From Sinomonas sp. P10A9 (lineage in GTDB: Bacteria > Actinomycetota > Actinomycetes > Actinomycetales > Micrococcaceae): a stretch of DNA of 64,000 bases. The stretch is taken from the NCBI RefSeq assembly GCF_041022165.1, contig NZ_CP163302.1, positions 2,356,001 through 2,420,000 on the forward strand, written 5' to 3'. A model generated the notes under the pieces. The model made no database searches and was not told where the DNA came from. It saw only the letters and a list, made by a program, of their open reading frames with translations. This document shows, piece after piece, positions 52,160 through 62,959 of the stretch. Position 1 is the first letter of the stretch. The number at the start of each line of letters is the position of its first letter. A program made the translations under genes and the position numbers.

Positions 52160-52172
52160 TCCATTGTGCCAC
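52160..52172 (-). promoter_or_regulatory. extended -10 promoter of rplS
   Basis: On the minus strand TGTGGCACAATGG: TGG before CACAAT. The same TGGCACAAT core occurs upstream of rpsP. It implies a ~170-nt leader before rplS. Confidence 0.5.
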
Positions 52173-52208
52173 AGACGCCGGGTCCGGCGCATATCGGCGC
52201 CGCGCCGT

Positions 52209-53033
52209 TCAGGCCCGGCGGAGCCTGCCGTCAGCGACCTCGTAGCCGAGCTCGCGCAGGACCGCTCGCTCGGCCTTCCCGTAGGCGGCGGCGTCGGCGC
52301 CGTCGAGGAGCTCGGGCCGGCGCGCCGCGGTGCGCCGGAGCTGCTGCTCGAGCCGCCATGTGGCAATCTTGCCGTGGTTCCCCGAGAGCAGGACCTCCGG
52401 GACCTCGTGCCCGCGCCACGACGACGGCTTGGTGTACACGGGATACTCGAGTAGTCCGTCGGAGTGGGACTCCTCGACGAGGGACTCTGGGTTGCCGACG
52501 ACACCGGGCACGAGGCGCCCTATGGCCTCGACCATGGCCATGACCGCCACTTCTCCCCCGTTGAGCACGTAGTCGCCGAGGCTCACCGGGCGGACGTCGA
52601 AGGCCTCTGAGGCCCACTCGAGGACCCGCTCGTCGATGCCCTCATAGCGTCCGCACGCGAAGGCCAAGGTCGGCTCCTCGGCGAGCTCGTAGGCCATGGC
52701 CTGCGTGAACACGGCCCCCGCTGGGGACGGGACCACGAGCACGGGGCGGCGGGGGGCGACCGAGGCGCCGTCGTGAAGGTTCGCCGCAGATGCCTCCCCG
52801 GTCTGCTCGGCGAGCACCGCCTCGAGGGCGAGCGCCCAAGGCTCCGCCTTCATGACCATCCCGGCGCCGCCGCCGTAGGGGGTATCGTCCACGGTGCGGT
52901 GGCGGTCGAAGGTGAACTCACGGAGATCGTGCACCGCGAGAGTCAGGAGCCCATCCTCCTGGGCCCGCCCGAGGAGCGAGAGCGCCAGCGGCGCAAGGTA
53001 CTCCGGGAAGATACTGACGACGTCGATGCGCAC
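52209..53033 (-). CDS. trmD: tRNA (guanine-N1)-methyltransferase
   Basis: SPOUT-fold enzyme that methylates G37 of tRNAs using SAM, preventing +1 frameshifts. Conserved runs are [40 protein letters not shown] and the knot loop [14 protein letters not shown]. 274 aa. GTG 53033 directly follows the rimM stop (no gap). The spacer 52208-51986 after it holds the rplS promoter. Confidence 0.96.
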   Translation of the reverse strand: MRIDVVSIFPEYLAPLALSLLGRAQEDGLLTLAVHDLREFTFDRHRTVDDTPYGGGAGMVMKAEPWALALEAVLAEQTGEASAANLHDGASVAPRRPVLVVPSPAGAVFTQAMAYELAEEPTLAFACGRYEGIDERVLEWASEAFDVRPVSLGDYVLNGGEVAVMAMVEAIGRLVPGVVGNPESLVEESHSDGLLEYPVYTKPSSWRGHEVPEVLLSGNHGKIATWRLEQQLRRTAARRPELLDGADAAAYGKAERAVLRELGYEVADGRLRRA

Positions 53034-53594
53034 CTAGGCTTCCCCGTTCGGCTGCCGCGCTGGCTCGCCTTCTGGGGCTGCGTCCGGAGCCTCGCGGTTG
53101 AGCTCGAAAAGGCCGGGCGGGGGGACGACGACGATGAATCCGCCCTCCGGGTCGACCTCCGGGACGATTTCCTCGACGAAGGGGACGAGCACCTCGCCCT
53201 GGGGAGTTTCGATGACCAGGAGATCCTGGACCGGAAGGGTCCGGAGCGCGGCCACGGTGCCGACGTCCTCACCGTCCACGCGGACGGTGAGGCCCACGAG
53301 CTCGTGCTCGTACCAGCCCTCGTCGTCGTCCTCGAGCTCCTCGGTGTCGACGAAGAGCATCGCCCCGCGCAGCTCCTCGGCGCGGTTCCGGTCCGAGACC
53401 TCGGCGAAGGAGAGCAGGAGGATGTCCTTGTTCCACCGTGCCCCGAGCAGGGTCAGGGGTCCGTGCGCGTCGGGTTCGACGGTGAACTCCACGCCGGGCA
53501 CGAACCGGTCCTCGGGGGCGTCCGTGAAGACCTGTGCGGTGACCTCTCCGCGGATGCCGTGCGGCTTACCGAGCCTGGCGACCTGAACATGCAT
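53034..53594 (-). CDS. rimM: 16S rRNA processing protein RimM
   Basis: 30S maturation factor that binds S19. VARLGKPHGIRGEVTAQVFTD is the classic N-terminus; the PRC-barrel half holds EHELVGLTVRVDGEDVG, VPFVEEIVPEVDPEGG. The C-terminus has a 20-residue acidic/Ala tail not in most homologues. 186 aa. A hairpin separates it from khpA upstream. Confidence 0.95.
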   Translation of the reverse strand: MHVQVARLGKPHGIRGEVTAQVFTDAPEDRFVPGVEFTVEPDAHGPLTLLGARWNKDILLLSFAEVSDRNRAEELRGAMLFVDTEELEDDDEGWYEHELVGLTVRVDGEDVGTVAALRTLPVQDLLVIETPQGEVLVPFVEEIVPEVDPEGGFIVVVPPPGLFELNREAPDAAPEGEPARQPNGEA

Positions 53595-53637
53595 CGGGTT
53601 GTGTGCTCCTGAGTTGTTGTGCGGGCCGGGAACGGCA

Positions 53638-53669
53638 CGGCCCCTCCACCCTAGCGGGCGGAGGGGCCG
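53638..53669 (-). terminator. intercistronic hairpin between khpA and rimM
   Basis: A 10-bp stem, CGGCCCCTCC with GGAGGGGCCG, around a 12-nt loop in the 95-bp gap. It may be a partial terminator that favours the ribosomal-protein end of the operon. Confidence 0.5.
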
Positions 53670-53689
53670 GATGCTGCTGTGGGACTGCG

Positions 53690-53932
53690 TCAGCGGCGAT
53701 GGTCGGTGTCGACCACGTCGACCCGGACCGCCTCACCGTCGGCGAGGGCCGCCACCACGGTGCGCAGGGCGCGGGCGGTGCGGCCCTGACGGCCGATCAC
53801 GCGGCCGAGGTCCTCCTGGTGGACTCGGACCTCGAGGATGTCCCCACGGCGGTTGCTCTTCGCCTGGACCGTGACGTCATCCGGGTTGTCCACGATGCCG
53901 CGGACGAGGTGCTCGAGTGCCTCGGCCAGCAA
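53690..53932 (-). CDS. khpA: KH-domain RNA-binding protein KhpA
   Basis: An 80-aa single KH domain with the GXXG loop in RVIGRQGRTARALR. KhpA pairs with KhpB/EloR in RNA binding and cell-envelope control in Gram-positives. The TTG start at 53932 gives MLAEALEHLVRGIVDNPDDV, the family start, one base after the rpsP stop. Confidence 0.93.
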   Translation of the reverse strand: MLAEALEHLVRGIVDNPDDVTVQAKSNRRGDILEVRVHQEDLGRVIGRQGRTARALRTVVAALADGEAVRVDVVDTDHRR

Positions 53933-53933
53933 G

Positions 53934-54356
53934 TTACTCAGCCTCAGCCTCGGCGGAAGCGTCAGCTCCAGCAGGGTTCTCGGCCGGAGCCTCTTCCTTG
54001 GCTGCCTTGGGGGCCTCGGGGACGATCACGGAGCTCTTCTCGGGGGCCACGAAGGCCTCCTTGCCCTGACGCGTCCGGAGGGTGCCCTCGGTGCCCGGGA
54101 GACCCTTGAACTTCTGCCAGTCACCGGTGATCTTGAGCAGCGCGGCGACCTGCTCGGTCGGCTGGGCGCCGACACCGAGCCAGTACTGGGCACGCTCGGA
54201 GTTGACCTCGATGAACGAGGGCTCCTCGGTGGGGTGGTACTTGCCGATCTCCTCGATGGCACGGCCATCGCGCTTGGTGCGCGAGTCGGCGACGACGATG
54301 CGGTAGTACGGGGCGCGCATCTTGCCGAAGCGCTTGAGTCGAATCTTAACGGCCAC
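53934..54356 (-). CDS. rpsP: 30S ribosomal protein S16
   Basis: Small-subunit assembly protein. [20 protein letters not shown] is the family N-terminus, so I use GTG 54356 rather than GTG 54368, which would add MTTT and abut the AGGAG. The core is followed by an Ala/Glu-rich tail of about 50 residues (total 140 aa against ~90 in E. coli), typical of actinobacteria. Confidence 0.95.
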   Translation of the reverse strand: MAVKIRLKRFGKMRAPYYRIVVADSRTKRDGRAIEEIGKYHPTEEPSFIEVNSERAQYWLGVGAQPTEQVAALLKITGDWQKFKGLPGTEGTLRTRQGKEAFVAPEKSSVIVPEAPKAAKEEAPAENPAGADASAEAEAE

Positions 54357-54493
54357 GGTTGTGGTCACTCCTGTTTCTGAACATGAGGCGAGCCCGGACC
54401 TTTTCGCTCCCGTGGGGCGGGCCGTACTTCGTCAGGGCTCTTTGTCAACACGATGCACACGGAGAGAGGGGGCCGCGCGGATCGAGTACCTGT

Positions 54494-54506
54494 CTATTGT
54501 GCCAGA
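54494..54506 (-). promoter_or_regulatory. extended -10 promoter of the rpsP operon
   Basis: TCTGGCACAATAG on the minus strand, TGG preceding CACAAT, shared with the rplS promoter. About 135 nt upstream of the rpsP start. The rest of 54369-54562 shows no gene. Confidence 0.5.
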
Positions 54507-54562
54507 TGCCGCGGTGTTTTGCATTCTGCCTGCGCCCCCGGGTGCTTGCGCGAGGGGCCGGC

Positions 54563-55018
54563 TCAGGACCCTGCCCAGACGTAGAGCTCCTGCCGATCCG
54601 AGTCGTCGACGTCGGCCGCGAGTTTGGCGAGCTGCTCGACGTAGTCGTAGGCCTCCCGCGCCTCGAAAGGCAGATCCTCCTGATCGACCCATGCTGCGGC
54701 CACACGCTCGACGGCGTTCCCCTCGCCCTCCTCGGACTCGTAGCCGAGGAGGTCTGCGAGGGCCCGGACCATGGACGATGGAACGGCCAGGAGGCTGTCC
54801 GAGCCGACATCGACCATGCTCAGCTCGTAATCCGCCCCGGGCGCATGCACGGCCGCGCCGACAAGGGTGCCGAGCTGTTCGATCTCGTAGTCGGAAACGC
54901 CCGGAATACGCAGACCCCCGGTGTCGTCGGAGACGCCGCCGTCGAGCTTGGCTGCCCTGGCGATCGCATCTTCATGGGTGGAGACGAAGATCTCAGCGAA
55001 GGGACTGGGAGCGGACAC
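54563..55018 (-). CDS. acidic protein of unknown function, 151 aa
   Basis: Strongly acidic cytosolic protein (SPFAEIFVSTHEDAIARAAK, SDYEIEQLGTLVGAAVHAPG, ending VDDSDRQELYVWAGS) with no Cys and no membrane segment. GTG 55018 follows GAGGGGG; the ATG at 55039 lies in less conserved-looking sequence. It is read in the same direction as the rpsP operon but ends about 60 bp before that operon's promoter. No family recognised. Confidence 0.72.
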   Translation of the reverse strand: MSAPSPFAEIFVSTHEDAIARAAKLDGGVSDDTGGLRIPGVSDYEIEQLGTLVGAAVHAPGADYELSMVDVGSDSLLAVPSSMVRALADLLGYESEEGEGNAVERVAAAWVDQEDLPFEAREAYDYVEQLAKLAADVDDSDRQELYVWAGS

Positions 55019-55129
55019 TGGTTCCCCCTCAATGGGCACTTGGCTCTCTTGGCACGTGGCGGCTCGCCATGGCTGCCGTTCACGGTGTCCGCGGCGAGCG
55101 CGGACACGTTGAGCGTAGCGCAGGGAGTG

Positions 55130-56020
55130 TCAGGCTTCCACGACGGCCATGCGGATCTGGTTGCGCCACGGATCCTCGAAGCGCAGCTCGGCACCCGTGT
55201 GCTGGGTGGCGATGCCGCCGACCTTGAGGCGATCGGCCGCCGCGAGCACATCATCCTGCGCCTGGACCTTGATGAGGACCTCGCCGAGGCCCAGCGTGTC
55301 CCGGCGGGGCCCGACGCCGCGTGAGTTCCACACATTCATCGCCATATGGTGGTGGTACCGACCTGCCGAGACGAAGAGCGCCTGACCGTGCCATCCCGCG
55401 GTCTTCTCGAAACCGAGCGTGTCGACGTAGAACCTCTGGGCGGTCTCCACGTCGCCGACCTGGAGATGGACGTGCCCGATGCCAGCCACCGACTCGCGCT
55501 GACCGTCGAGGGATGCCTCGGTGAGGTTCTGGTTCAGGAATACCTGTGGGGGCAGGGGAAGCGAGTCCATCACCACGTGGTCGCCGTTCCACTGCCATGT
55601 GTCGCGCGGCTTGTCGAAGTAGAGCTCCACGCCGTTGCCCTCGGGGTCGGTGAAGTAGAACGCCTCCGAGACCAGGTGGTCTGCGCTGCCGGCGAACAGA
55701 CGCGGCTCGTACTGCGCGGCAGTCGCGACGGTGGCCGCGAGATCCGCGCGGCTGTCGAAGAGGATCGCGGTGTGGAACAGGCCCGCCTCGCCGCGGCCGG
55801 GAATCTGCAGGCCAGCAGCCGGGCTGAGGTGGATCACCGGAAGCCCCTGCCGTCCGAGGTAGACGCCGCCAAAGGACTCGGAGATCGGGACGAGCCCCAG
55901 AGCACGCTGATAGTAGTCGAGCATGAGCTTCATGTCGCCGACCTTGAGCATCACCGTGCCCATGGTGAGATCGGCGGGCAGGAGGTCCTGCGTGGCGGCG
56001 GACGAGGCTTGCGTGGTCAT
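55130..56020 (-). CDS. VOC-family extradiol-type dioxygenase (CatE-like)
   Basis: A 296-aa protein with paired VOC modules. Each begins with a metal-ligand strand (MGTVMLKVGDMKLMLDYYQ; GIGHVHLQVGDVETAQRFYV) and has a Tyr/Phe-rich YFTDPEGNGVELYF-type finish. His in HVHLQV and Glu in GVELYF are plausible metal ligands of the Bacillus CatE/YfiE type. The likely role is ring cleavage of a catechol or hydroquinone; the substrate is unknown. ATG 56020 has TAGGAG upstream. A palindromic operator overlaps its promoter, fitting MarR-type control by aromatics. Confidence 0.85.
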   Translation of the reverse strand: MTTQASSAATQDLLPADLTMGTVMLKVGDMKLMLDYYQRALGLVPISESFGGVYLGRQGLPVIHLSPAAGLQIPGRGEAGLFHTAILFDSRADLAATVATAAQYEPRLFAGSADHLVSEAFYFTDPEGNGVELYFDKPRDTWQWNGDHVVMDSLPLPPQVFLNQNLTEASLDGQRESVAGIGHVHLQVGDVETAQRFYVDTLGFEKTAGWHGQALFVSAGRYHHHMAMNVWNSRGVGPRRDTLGLGEVLIKVQAQDDVLAAADRLKVGGIATQHTGAELRFEDPWRNQIRMAVVEA

Positions 56021-56051
56021 GGGTGGCTCCTAGAGTGCCGGTCGAGTCTGA

Positions 56052-56080
56052 TTCAAGTGTATAGTTACTTGAAGCTTCAA
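56052..56080 (-). promoter_or_regulatory. promoter with overlapping inverted-repeat operator of the VOC gene
   Basis: A perfect palindrome TTGAAGCTTCAA (56069-56080), overlapped by a second dyad TTCAAGT/ACTTGAA (56052-56058 with 56067-56073). On the minus strand TTGATT, 16 bp and TATACA give a promoter whose spacer is this operator. A bound repressor would block it. The amidohydrolase stop at 56077-56079 lies inside the site. Confidence 0.55.
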
Positions 56081-57192
56081 TCAACCGGAGATATTCCCTC
56101 GCCTACTCCCCTGCCCGCGACCAGCGCACCGTTGCGGAACACGGCCAGAGGCGCGGCGAGCGTCCCGACGTCGCGGCGCGGATCGTCTGCCACCACCACG
56201 ACGTCGGCCGCCTCCCCCTCATCGAGCGCCGCAACGCCGAGCCAGCGCCTCGAGGACCAGCAAGCGGCGTCGAGCGCCGCTGCGGGGCCGATGGCGACGG
56301 CGAGCTCCGCCACCTCATCGGCAATGCGCCCGTGGGCGATCACCGTCCCGGCGTCGGTGCCCGCATAGACGGGCACGCCGGCCGCATGTGCCGCGGCGAT
56401 CCGCTCGTGGCGGCGCTCCCAGAGGGCGCGCATATGCGCTGCATAACGCGGGAACTTCACCTCGCCAGTGGCGGCGATCTGGGGGAACGTCGCAATATTG
56501 ACCAGGGTCGGCACGATGGGAATGCCCGCATCGGCGAGGCGAGGGAGGTGCCGCTCCTGGAGGCCGGTCGCGTGCTCGAGGCAGTCGATGCCCGCATCGA
56601 TGAGGTGGTCGATCGTCTCCTCGGCGAAGGTGTGCGCGGTGACCCTTGCACCCTCGGCATGCGCCGCGGCGACGGCCTCGCGCACGATGGCGGGTGGGAA
56701 CGCGGGTGCGAGGTCGCCGGCTTCCCGGTCAATCCAGTCGGCCACGAGCTTGACCCATCCGTCGCCTGCGCGCGCCTCCTTGCGCACGGCCTCGACGAGG
56801 CCCTCGGGCTCTACCTCGTGCGCGAGGCCGCGGAGATAGCGGTGCGACCGCGCAAGATGCCGGCCGGCCCGCACGAGGCGAGGGACGTCGTCGCGCGCCT
56901 GCAGCCAGCGCGTGTCGGTGGGGCTGCCGCAGTCCCGCACCAGGAGCACCCCGGCGGCGGCCTCGGTCCGAGCGTGGGCGAGCGCCGCGGCGTCGTCGGG
57001 CGCCCCTCCCGGAACCAGCCCGATGTGGCAGTGCGCGTCCACGAGGCCCGGGACGGCCCAGCCCGCGACGGTTCGGGCCACGGGCCCCGGCGGCGCGACA
57101 TAGGTGATCCGGCCGCCCACCATCCAAGCCTCCGGCCGTTCGTCGTAGAGGCCTGCCAGCACGGGACCACTCAGGTGGACAGCGTCATGCAT
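56077..57192 (-). CDS. metal-dependent amidohydrolase
   Basis: A 371-aa TIM-barrel amidohydrolase. Metal ligands are His-X-His in LVDAHCHIG, Lys in GWVKLVADW (possible carbamylated bridge), His in VTAHTFAEE and CLEHATG, and Asp in YAGTDAG. It belongs with imidazolonepropionase-like/prolidase-like hydrolases; substrate not predictable. ATG 57192 is divergent from the TPP riboswitch and thiC. Its 3' end runs into the operator of the VOC gene, so the two may be co-transcribed. Confidence 0.85.
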   Translation of the reverse strand: MHDAVHLSGPVLAGLYDERPEAWMVGGRITYVAPPGPVARTVAGWAVPGLVDAHCHIGLVPGGAPDDAAALAHARTEAAAGVLLVRDCGSPTDTRWLQARDDVPRLVRAGRHLARSHRYLRGLAHEVEPEGLVEAVRKEARAGDGWVKLVADWIDREAGDLAPAFPPAIVREAVAAAHAEGARVTAHTFAEETIDHLIDAGIDCLEHATGLQERHLPRLADAGIPIVPTLVNIATFPQIAATGEVKFPRYAAHMRALWERRHERIAAAHAAGVPVYAGTDAGTVIAHGRIADEVAELAVAIGPAAALDAACWSSRRWLGVAALDEGEAADVVVVADDPRRDVGTLAAPLAVFRNGALVAGRGVGEGISPVD

Positions 57193-57227
57193 GCACCCAG
57201 CGTAGCGACCGTGCTAAGGTCCAACGC

Positions 57228-59086
<1,859 letters not shown>

Positions 59087-59104
59087 CCGGTCCTCCCCCG
59101 CCGA

Positions 59105-59406
59105 GGTCACCCCGCGTGAGCGCGAGGTCACCCCATGTGAGCGCGAGGTCACCCCATGGGGACGCGAGTTCAGTCCCGTTTTCGCCGAGCCAAGGTTCGG
59201 AATAGGGCAAGTAGTGATGCCCTTTGCGCGCAACAACCCGACTTCGCCGGGGCCGCAAAGGGTGGTCTGCGGCTCGCTCAGGTGACCTCAGCGCTACACC
59301 CGGTGACCTCGGCGCTACCCGGGGTGACCTCGGCGGCACACCCGGTGACCTCGGCGCTACCCGGGGTGACCTCGGCGGCACACGGGGTGACCTGGCGCTC
59401 AGGGGG
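59105..59406. repeat. inverted blocks of a 21-bp-period repeat (3 + 6 copies)
   Basis: GGTGACCTCGGCG-type units begin at 59281, 59302, 59323, 59344, 59365 and 59386, exactly every 21 bp, alternating between a GCTACC and a GGCACA second half. The complementary GGTCACC occurs at 59105, 59126 and 59147, again every 21 bp. The blocks face each other across ~125 bp of unrelated sequence. No gene lies in 59087-59543. Confidence 0.9.
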
Positions 59407-59430
59407 CCCGAACTCGGCGTGGGGAGGCGC

Positions 59431-59485
59431 ACGACGGCGAAGGGGCGCCTCCCGCTGCGGCTGGGAGGCGCCCCTTCGCCGTCGT
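59431..59485. terminator. long hairpin terminator between thiC/repeats and ffh
   Basis: A perfect 23-bp stem (59431-59453 with 59463-59485) with a 9-nt loop, between convergent thiC and ffh. Confidence 0.85.
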
Positions 59486-59543
59486 ACTTTCGCTGACGTC
59501 CGCTCGCCGTCCTGCTCTTGTACGCCGTTCTTCCGGTTTCGGA

Positions 59544-61133
59544 CTACTTGCCGAGGTACTTCTCGAAGCCCTTGGGCAGATTGAGCGAGGACGGGTCGAA
59601 ATCCTGCGCCTGCGCCCCGCCGAAGGAAGACCCCTGTGCGGTATCGAGCGCCTTGGATGCACCAGCGGTCCGCCTGGCCTCCGCCTCACGGAGCTGCTGC
59701 GCTGCCTTGGCCGGATTGCCCGACTTCGCCTTCTTCTTGCCCTTCGCGGGACCCTTCTTGGCTCCGCCGAAGCCGCCGGTGCCGGGGATCCCTGGCATGC
59801 CGGGGATCCCGCCGCCCTGGGCCATCTTGCGCATCATCTTCTGCGCCTGGCCGAAGCGCTCGAGCAGTCCGTTGACCTCCGAGACGTGCACCCCAGAGCC
59901 TCGCGCGATGCGGGCACGGCGCGAGCCGTTGATGATCTTGGGGGCCACCCGCTCGTGCGGCGTCATAGACCGGACGATGGCCTCGACGCGGTCGATCTCC
60001 CGCTCGTCGAACTGCTCGAGCTGCTGCCGGAACTGGGCGGCGCCCGGCATCATCATGAGCATCTTCTTCATCGAGCCCATCTTGCGGATCTGCTGCATCT
60101 GGGCGAGGAAGTCCTCGAGGGTGAAGTCCTCCTGGTCGGCGAACTTCTTCGCCATCCGGGCGGCTTCGTCCTTGTCCCAGCTCTGCTCGGCCTGCTCGAT
60201 GAGCGTCAGGACATCCCCCATGTCGAGGATGCGGGAAGCCATGCGGTCCGGGTGGAAGAGCTCGAAGTCGTCGAGGCCCTCACCGGTGGAGGCGAACATG
60301 ACCGGGCGCCCCGTCACCGACGCGACCGAGAGCGCAGCACCGCCACGGGCATCGCCGTCGAGCTTAGAAAGCACGACGCCCGTGAAGTCGACGCCCTCCT
60401 CGAACGCCTTGGCCGTGTTGACGGCGTCCTGGCCGATCATCGCGTCGATGACGAACAGCACTTCGTCCGGGTTCACGGCAGCGCGGATGTCCGCGGCCTG
60501 CTGCATCATCTCGGCGTCGACGCCGAGACGGCCGGCGGTGTCCACGATGACGACGTCGTGCAGCTTGGCGCGCGCCTCGGCCACGCCGTCCCGTGCCACC
60601 GCGACCGGGTTGCCCGTCGGGGCCTCGAACTCGGACTGGATGCCGGGGTGGGGGGCGAACACGGCCACGCCCGCGCGCTGGCCGACCACCTGGAGCTGGG
60701 TGACGGCGTTGGGGCGCTGGAGATCGGCTGCGACGAGCAGCGGGGAGTGGCCCTGGGCCTTGAGCCACTTGCCGAGCTTTCCGGCGAGGGTCGTCTTGCC
60801 AGCGCCCTGGAGGCCCGCGAGCATGATGACTGTCGGCGGGTTCTTAGCGAGCCTCAGGCGGCGCGTCTCGCCACCGAGGATGCCCTGCAGCTCCTCGTTG
60901 ACAATCTTCACGATCTGCTGGCTCGGGTTCAGCGCGCCGGAGACTTCCGCGCCTAGCGCACGCTCGCGGATACGGGCGGCGAAGTCGCGGACCACGGGCA
61001 CGGCGACATCGGCGTCGAGCAGCGCCCGGCGGATCTCCCGGACTGTGGCGTCGACGTCCGCCTCGCTCAGGCGGCCCTTGCCGCGGAGATTCTTGAACGT
61101 CGCAGTGAGACGGTCAGAGAGGGAGTTGAACAC
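59544..61133 (-). CDS. ffh: signal recognition particle protein Ffh
   Basis: SRP54 GTPase that escorts membrane-protein nascent chains. N-domain, then G-domain with GLQGAGKTTLAGKL, DTAGRL and KLDGDARGG, then the Met-rich M-domain (QMQQIRKMGSMKKMLMMM, QKMMRKMAQGG). A Gly/Pro/Lys low-complexity tail extends it to 529 aa. GTG 61133 gives MFNSLSDRLTATFKNLRGKG. Confidence 0.96.
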   Translation of the reverse strand: MFNSLSDRLTATFKNLRGKGRLSEADVDATVREIRRALLDADVAVPVVRDFAARIRERALGAEVSGALNPSQQIVKIVNEELQGILGGETRRLRLAKNPPTVIMLAGLQGAGKTTLAGKLGKWLKAQGHSPLLVAADLQRPNAVTQLQVVGQRAGVAVFAPHPGIQSEFEAPTGNPVAVARDGVAEARAKLHDVVIVDTAGRLGVDAEMMQQAADIRAAVNPDEVLFVIDAMIGQDAVNTAKAFEEGVDFTGVVLSKLDGDARGGAALSVASVTGRPVMFASTGEGLDDFELFHPDRMASRILDMGDVLTLIEQAEQSWDKDEAARMAKKFADQEDFTLEDFLAQMQQIRKMGSMKKMLMMMPGAAQFRQQLEQFDEREIDRVEAIVRSMTPHERVAPKIINGSRRARIARGSGVHVSEVNGLLERFGQAQKMMRKMAQGGGIPGMPGIPGTGGFGGAKKGPAKGKKKAKSGNPAKAAQQLREAEARRTAGASKALDTAQGSSFGGAQAQDFDPSSLNLPKGFEKYLGK

Positions 61134-61296
61134 GTGCCCCAGTCGCTTTCAGTCGTGGTTCGGTGAGCGTCACAGCCGGACGCTTAGTCCGACCGCAGCA
61201 TCGCCTTTGAGTGGTATCGCCTTGGAGCCCGACCCGCCGAGGACGGATCTGACCATCCTCAAGGTTACCAACCGGACGAGGTGGCATGCTTGCCCC

Positions 61297-62820
61297 GTGA
61301 CGCAGACACCGGATACGACACAGCACACTGACCACACCGATGAGACACGGCCTGCCGCCGAAGCGCTGCGCGGGTCCTCGCCAGCCGTGCGTAGCCTGCT
61401 GATCCTCGGGGCATCCGGCGACCTCACTGGCCGCCTCCTGTTCCCCGGCCTCGCGAGGCTGCTCGCGACGGGCCGGCACGCGGGCCTCACGGTAGTGGGC
61501 GCGGGTTCCGAGGACTGGACCACGGACCAGTGGTCGCAGCGGGTTCACGACGCCACGGAGGATTCCCTCAAGGACGCCACGGACGCCGGGCGGGCCGAAC
61601 TCGAACGGATCCGACGCGAGTCGACCTACGAGAAGCTCGATGTCACGGCGCCCGGCGCGCTCGCCGGCGAGATCGCCAGGCTTCCGGCTCCGGTCGCGGT
61701 CTACTTCGCCCTCCCGCCCGCCGTGAGCCAGAAGGCGTGCAGCCTCCTCGAGGCCTCCGAGCTGCCCGAGGGCACGCGTCTGGCCCTCGAGAAGCCGTTC
61801 GGCTCGTCCGAAGCCTCCGCGGCGGAGCTCAACAACACGCTCCGCCAGCTGGTCCCCGAAAGCCAGATCCACCGGATAGACCACTTCCTCGGCAAGGGAA
61901 CGGTCCTGAACATCCTGGGTCTGCGCTTCGCGAACAACTTCCTCGAGCCTGTCTGGAACCGCGACCACATCGAGAAAGTAGAGATCTTCTTCGACGAGGA
62001 CCTCGCCCTCGAGGGGCGCGCGGGCTACTACGACCGCGCCGGCGCGCTCCGGGACATGATCCAGAGCCACCTGCTGCATGTGCTTGCGATCATCGCGATG
62101 GACGCGCCCGCACGGCTCGACGAACGCGACCTGCGCGATGGCATCAGCTCCGTACTGCGCGCAGCCCGGGTGGAGGCGCCGTTCACCGGCTCGACGCGCC
62201 GTGCCCGCTACACGGCCGGGAACCTCGCCAGCCGCGACGTCCCGGACTACACGTCGGAACCCGGAGTCGACCCGTCCAGGGGCACGGAGACGCTCGCCGA
62301 GATCACCGTGACCCTCGCGAGCTGGCGTTGGGCGGGGGTGCCGTTCATCCTCCGCTCCGGCAAGGCCCTCGGGACCAAGCGCAAGGAGGCCGTGGTCACG
62401 TTCAAGCCCGTGCCGCACCTGCCCGAAGGATTCCGTGGTGTCGACGAGCCGAACCGCCTCCGCATCGGGTTCGGCCCTGACGTCCTCCAGCTCGACGTCG
62501 ACGTCAATGGACCCGGCGACGTCCTGAACCTCAACCGGGTCACACTCGACGCCGACCTCGGCGAGACCGATCTCCTCCCCTACGGCGAGGTCCTCGACGG
62601 CGTGCTGAACGGCGACCCCCTGCTCTCCGTGCGCGGTGACACCGCCGAGAGCTGCTGGCGCGTCGTCGAGCCCGTTCTCAACGCGTGGGCCGCTGACGAG
62701 GTGCCGATGGATGCCTACCCGGCCGGCAGCGGTGGTCCAGCGGGCTGGGCCACCTCGGCGAAGGGCGAGGACGGAACCGAGGGAGGGCTCAAGGGCCCGA
62801 CGTCGGGCGACGACGCCTGA
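61297..62820 (+). CDS. zwf: glucose-6-phosphate dehydrogenase (divergent paralogue)
   Basis: NAD(P)-dependent G6PDH fold, 507 aa. LLILGASGDLTGRLLFPGLA is the cofactor loop and RIDHFLGKGTVLNIL the active-site helix; Phe replaces the usual Tyr of RIDHYLGK, and the following residues (GTVLNIL against ETVQNLL) are also atypical. The catalytic His appears in QSHLLHVLAI. This looks like a secondary Zwf, away from any tal-zwf-opcA operon, so kinetics or cofactor may differ. GTG 61297 is six nt after CATGCT. It converges on glnB. Confidence 0.82.
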   Translation: MTQTPDTTQHTDHTDETRPAAEALRGSSPAVRSLLILGASGDLTGRLLFPGLARLLATGRHAGLTVVGAGSEDWTTDQWSQRVHDATEDSLKDATDAGRAELERIRRESTYEKLDVTAPGALAGEIARLPAPVAVYFALPPAVSQKACSLLEASELPEGTRLALEKPFGSSEASAAELNNTLRQLVPESQIHRIDHFLGKGTVLNILGLRFANNFLEPVWNRDHIEKVEIFFDEDLALEGRAGYYDRAGALRDMIQSHLLHVLAIIAMDAPARLDERDLRDGISSVLRAARVEAPFTGSTRRARYTAGNLASRDVPDYTSEPGVDPSRGTETLAEITVTLASWRWAGVPFILRSGKALGTKRKEAVVTFKPVPHLPEGFRGVDEPNRLRIGFGPDVLQLDVDVNGPGDVLNLNRVTLDADLGETDLLPYGEVLDGVLNGDPLLSVRGDTAESCWRVVEPVLNAWAADEVPMDAYPAGSGGPAGWATSAKGEDGTEGGLKGPTSGDDA

Positions 62821-62859
62821 AGCGCTGCGTGCGCCTCCGGCCCCTGACGGCAGGTCAAA

Positions 62860-62904
62860 GGCGGGCGGACGACGGCGGGCTGGTCCCGCCGTCGTGCGCC
62901 CGCC
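62860..62904. terminator. terminator between zwf and glnB
   Basis: A 20-bp stem with one mismatch (62860-62879 with 62885-62904) and a CTGGT loop, between convergent genes. Confidence 0.8.
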
Positions 62905-62959
62905 TCGCCGCGGGACTGCTCACGGGCACCGCGAAGGGGCACCGCCCAGGAAGTCGGCC

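Noticed and set aside
59105..59406. CRISPR array
   Set aside because: Units abut with no variable spacers, occur in both orientations, and no cas gene is in the window.
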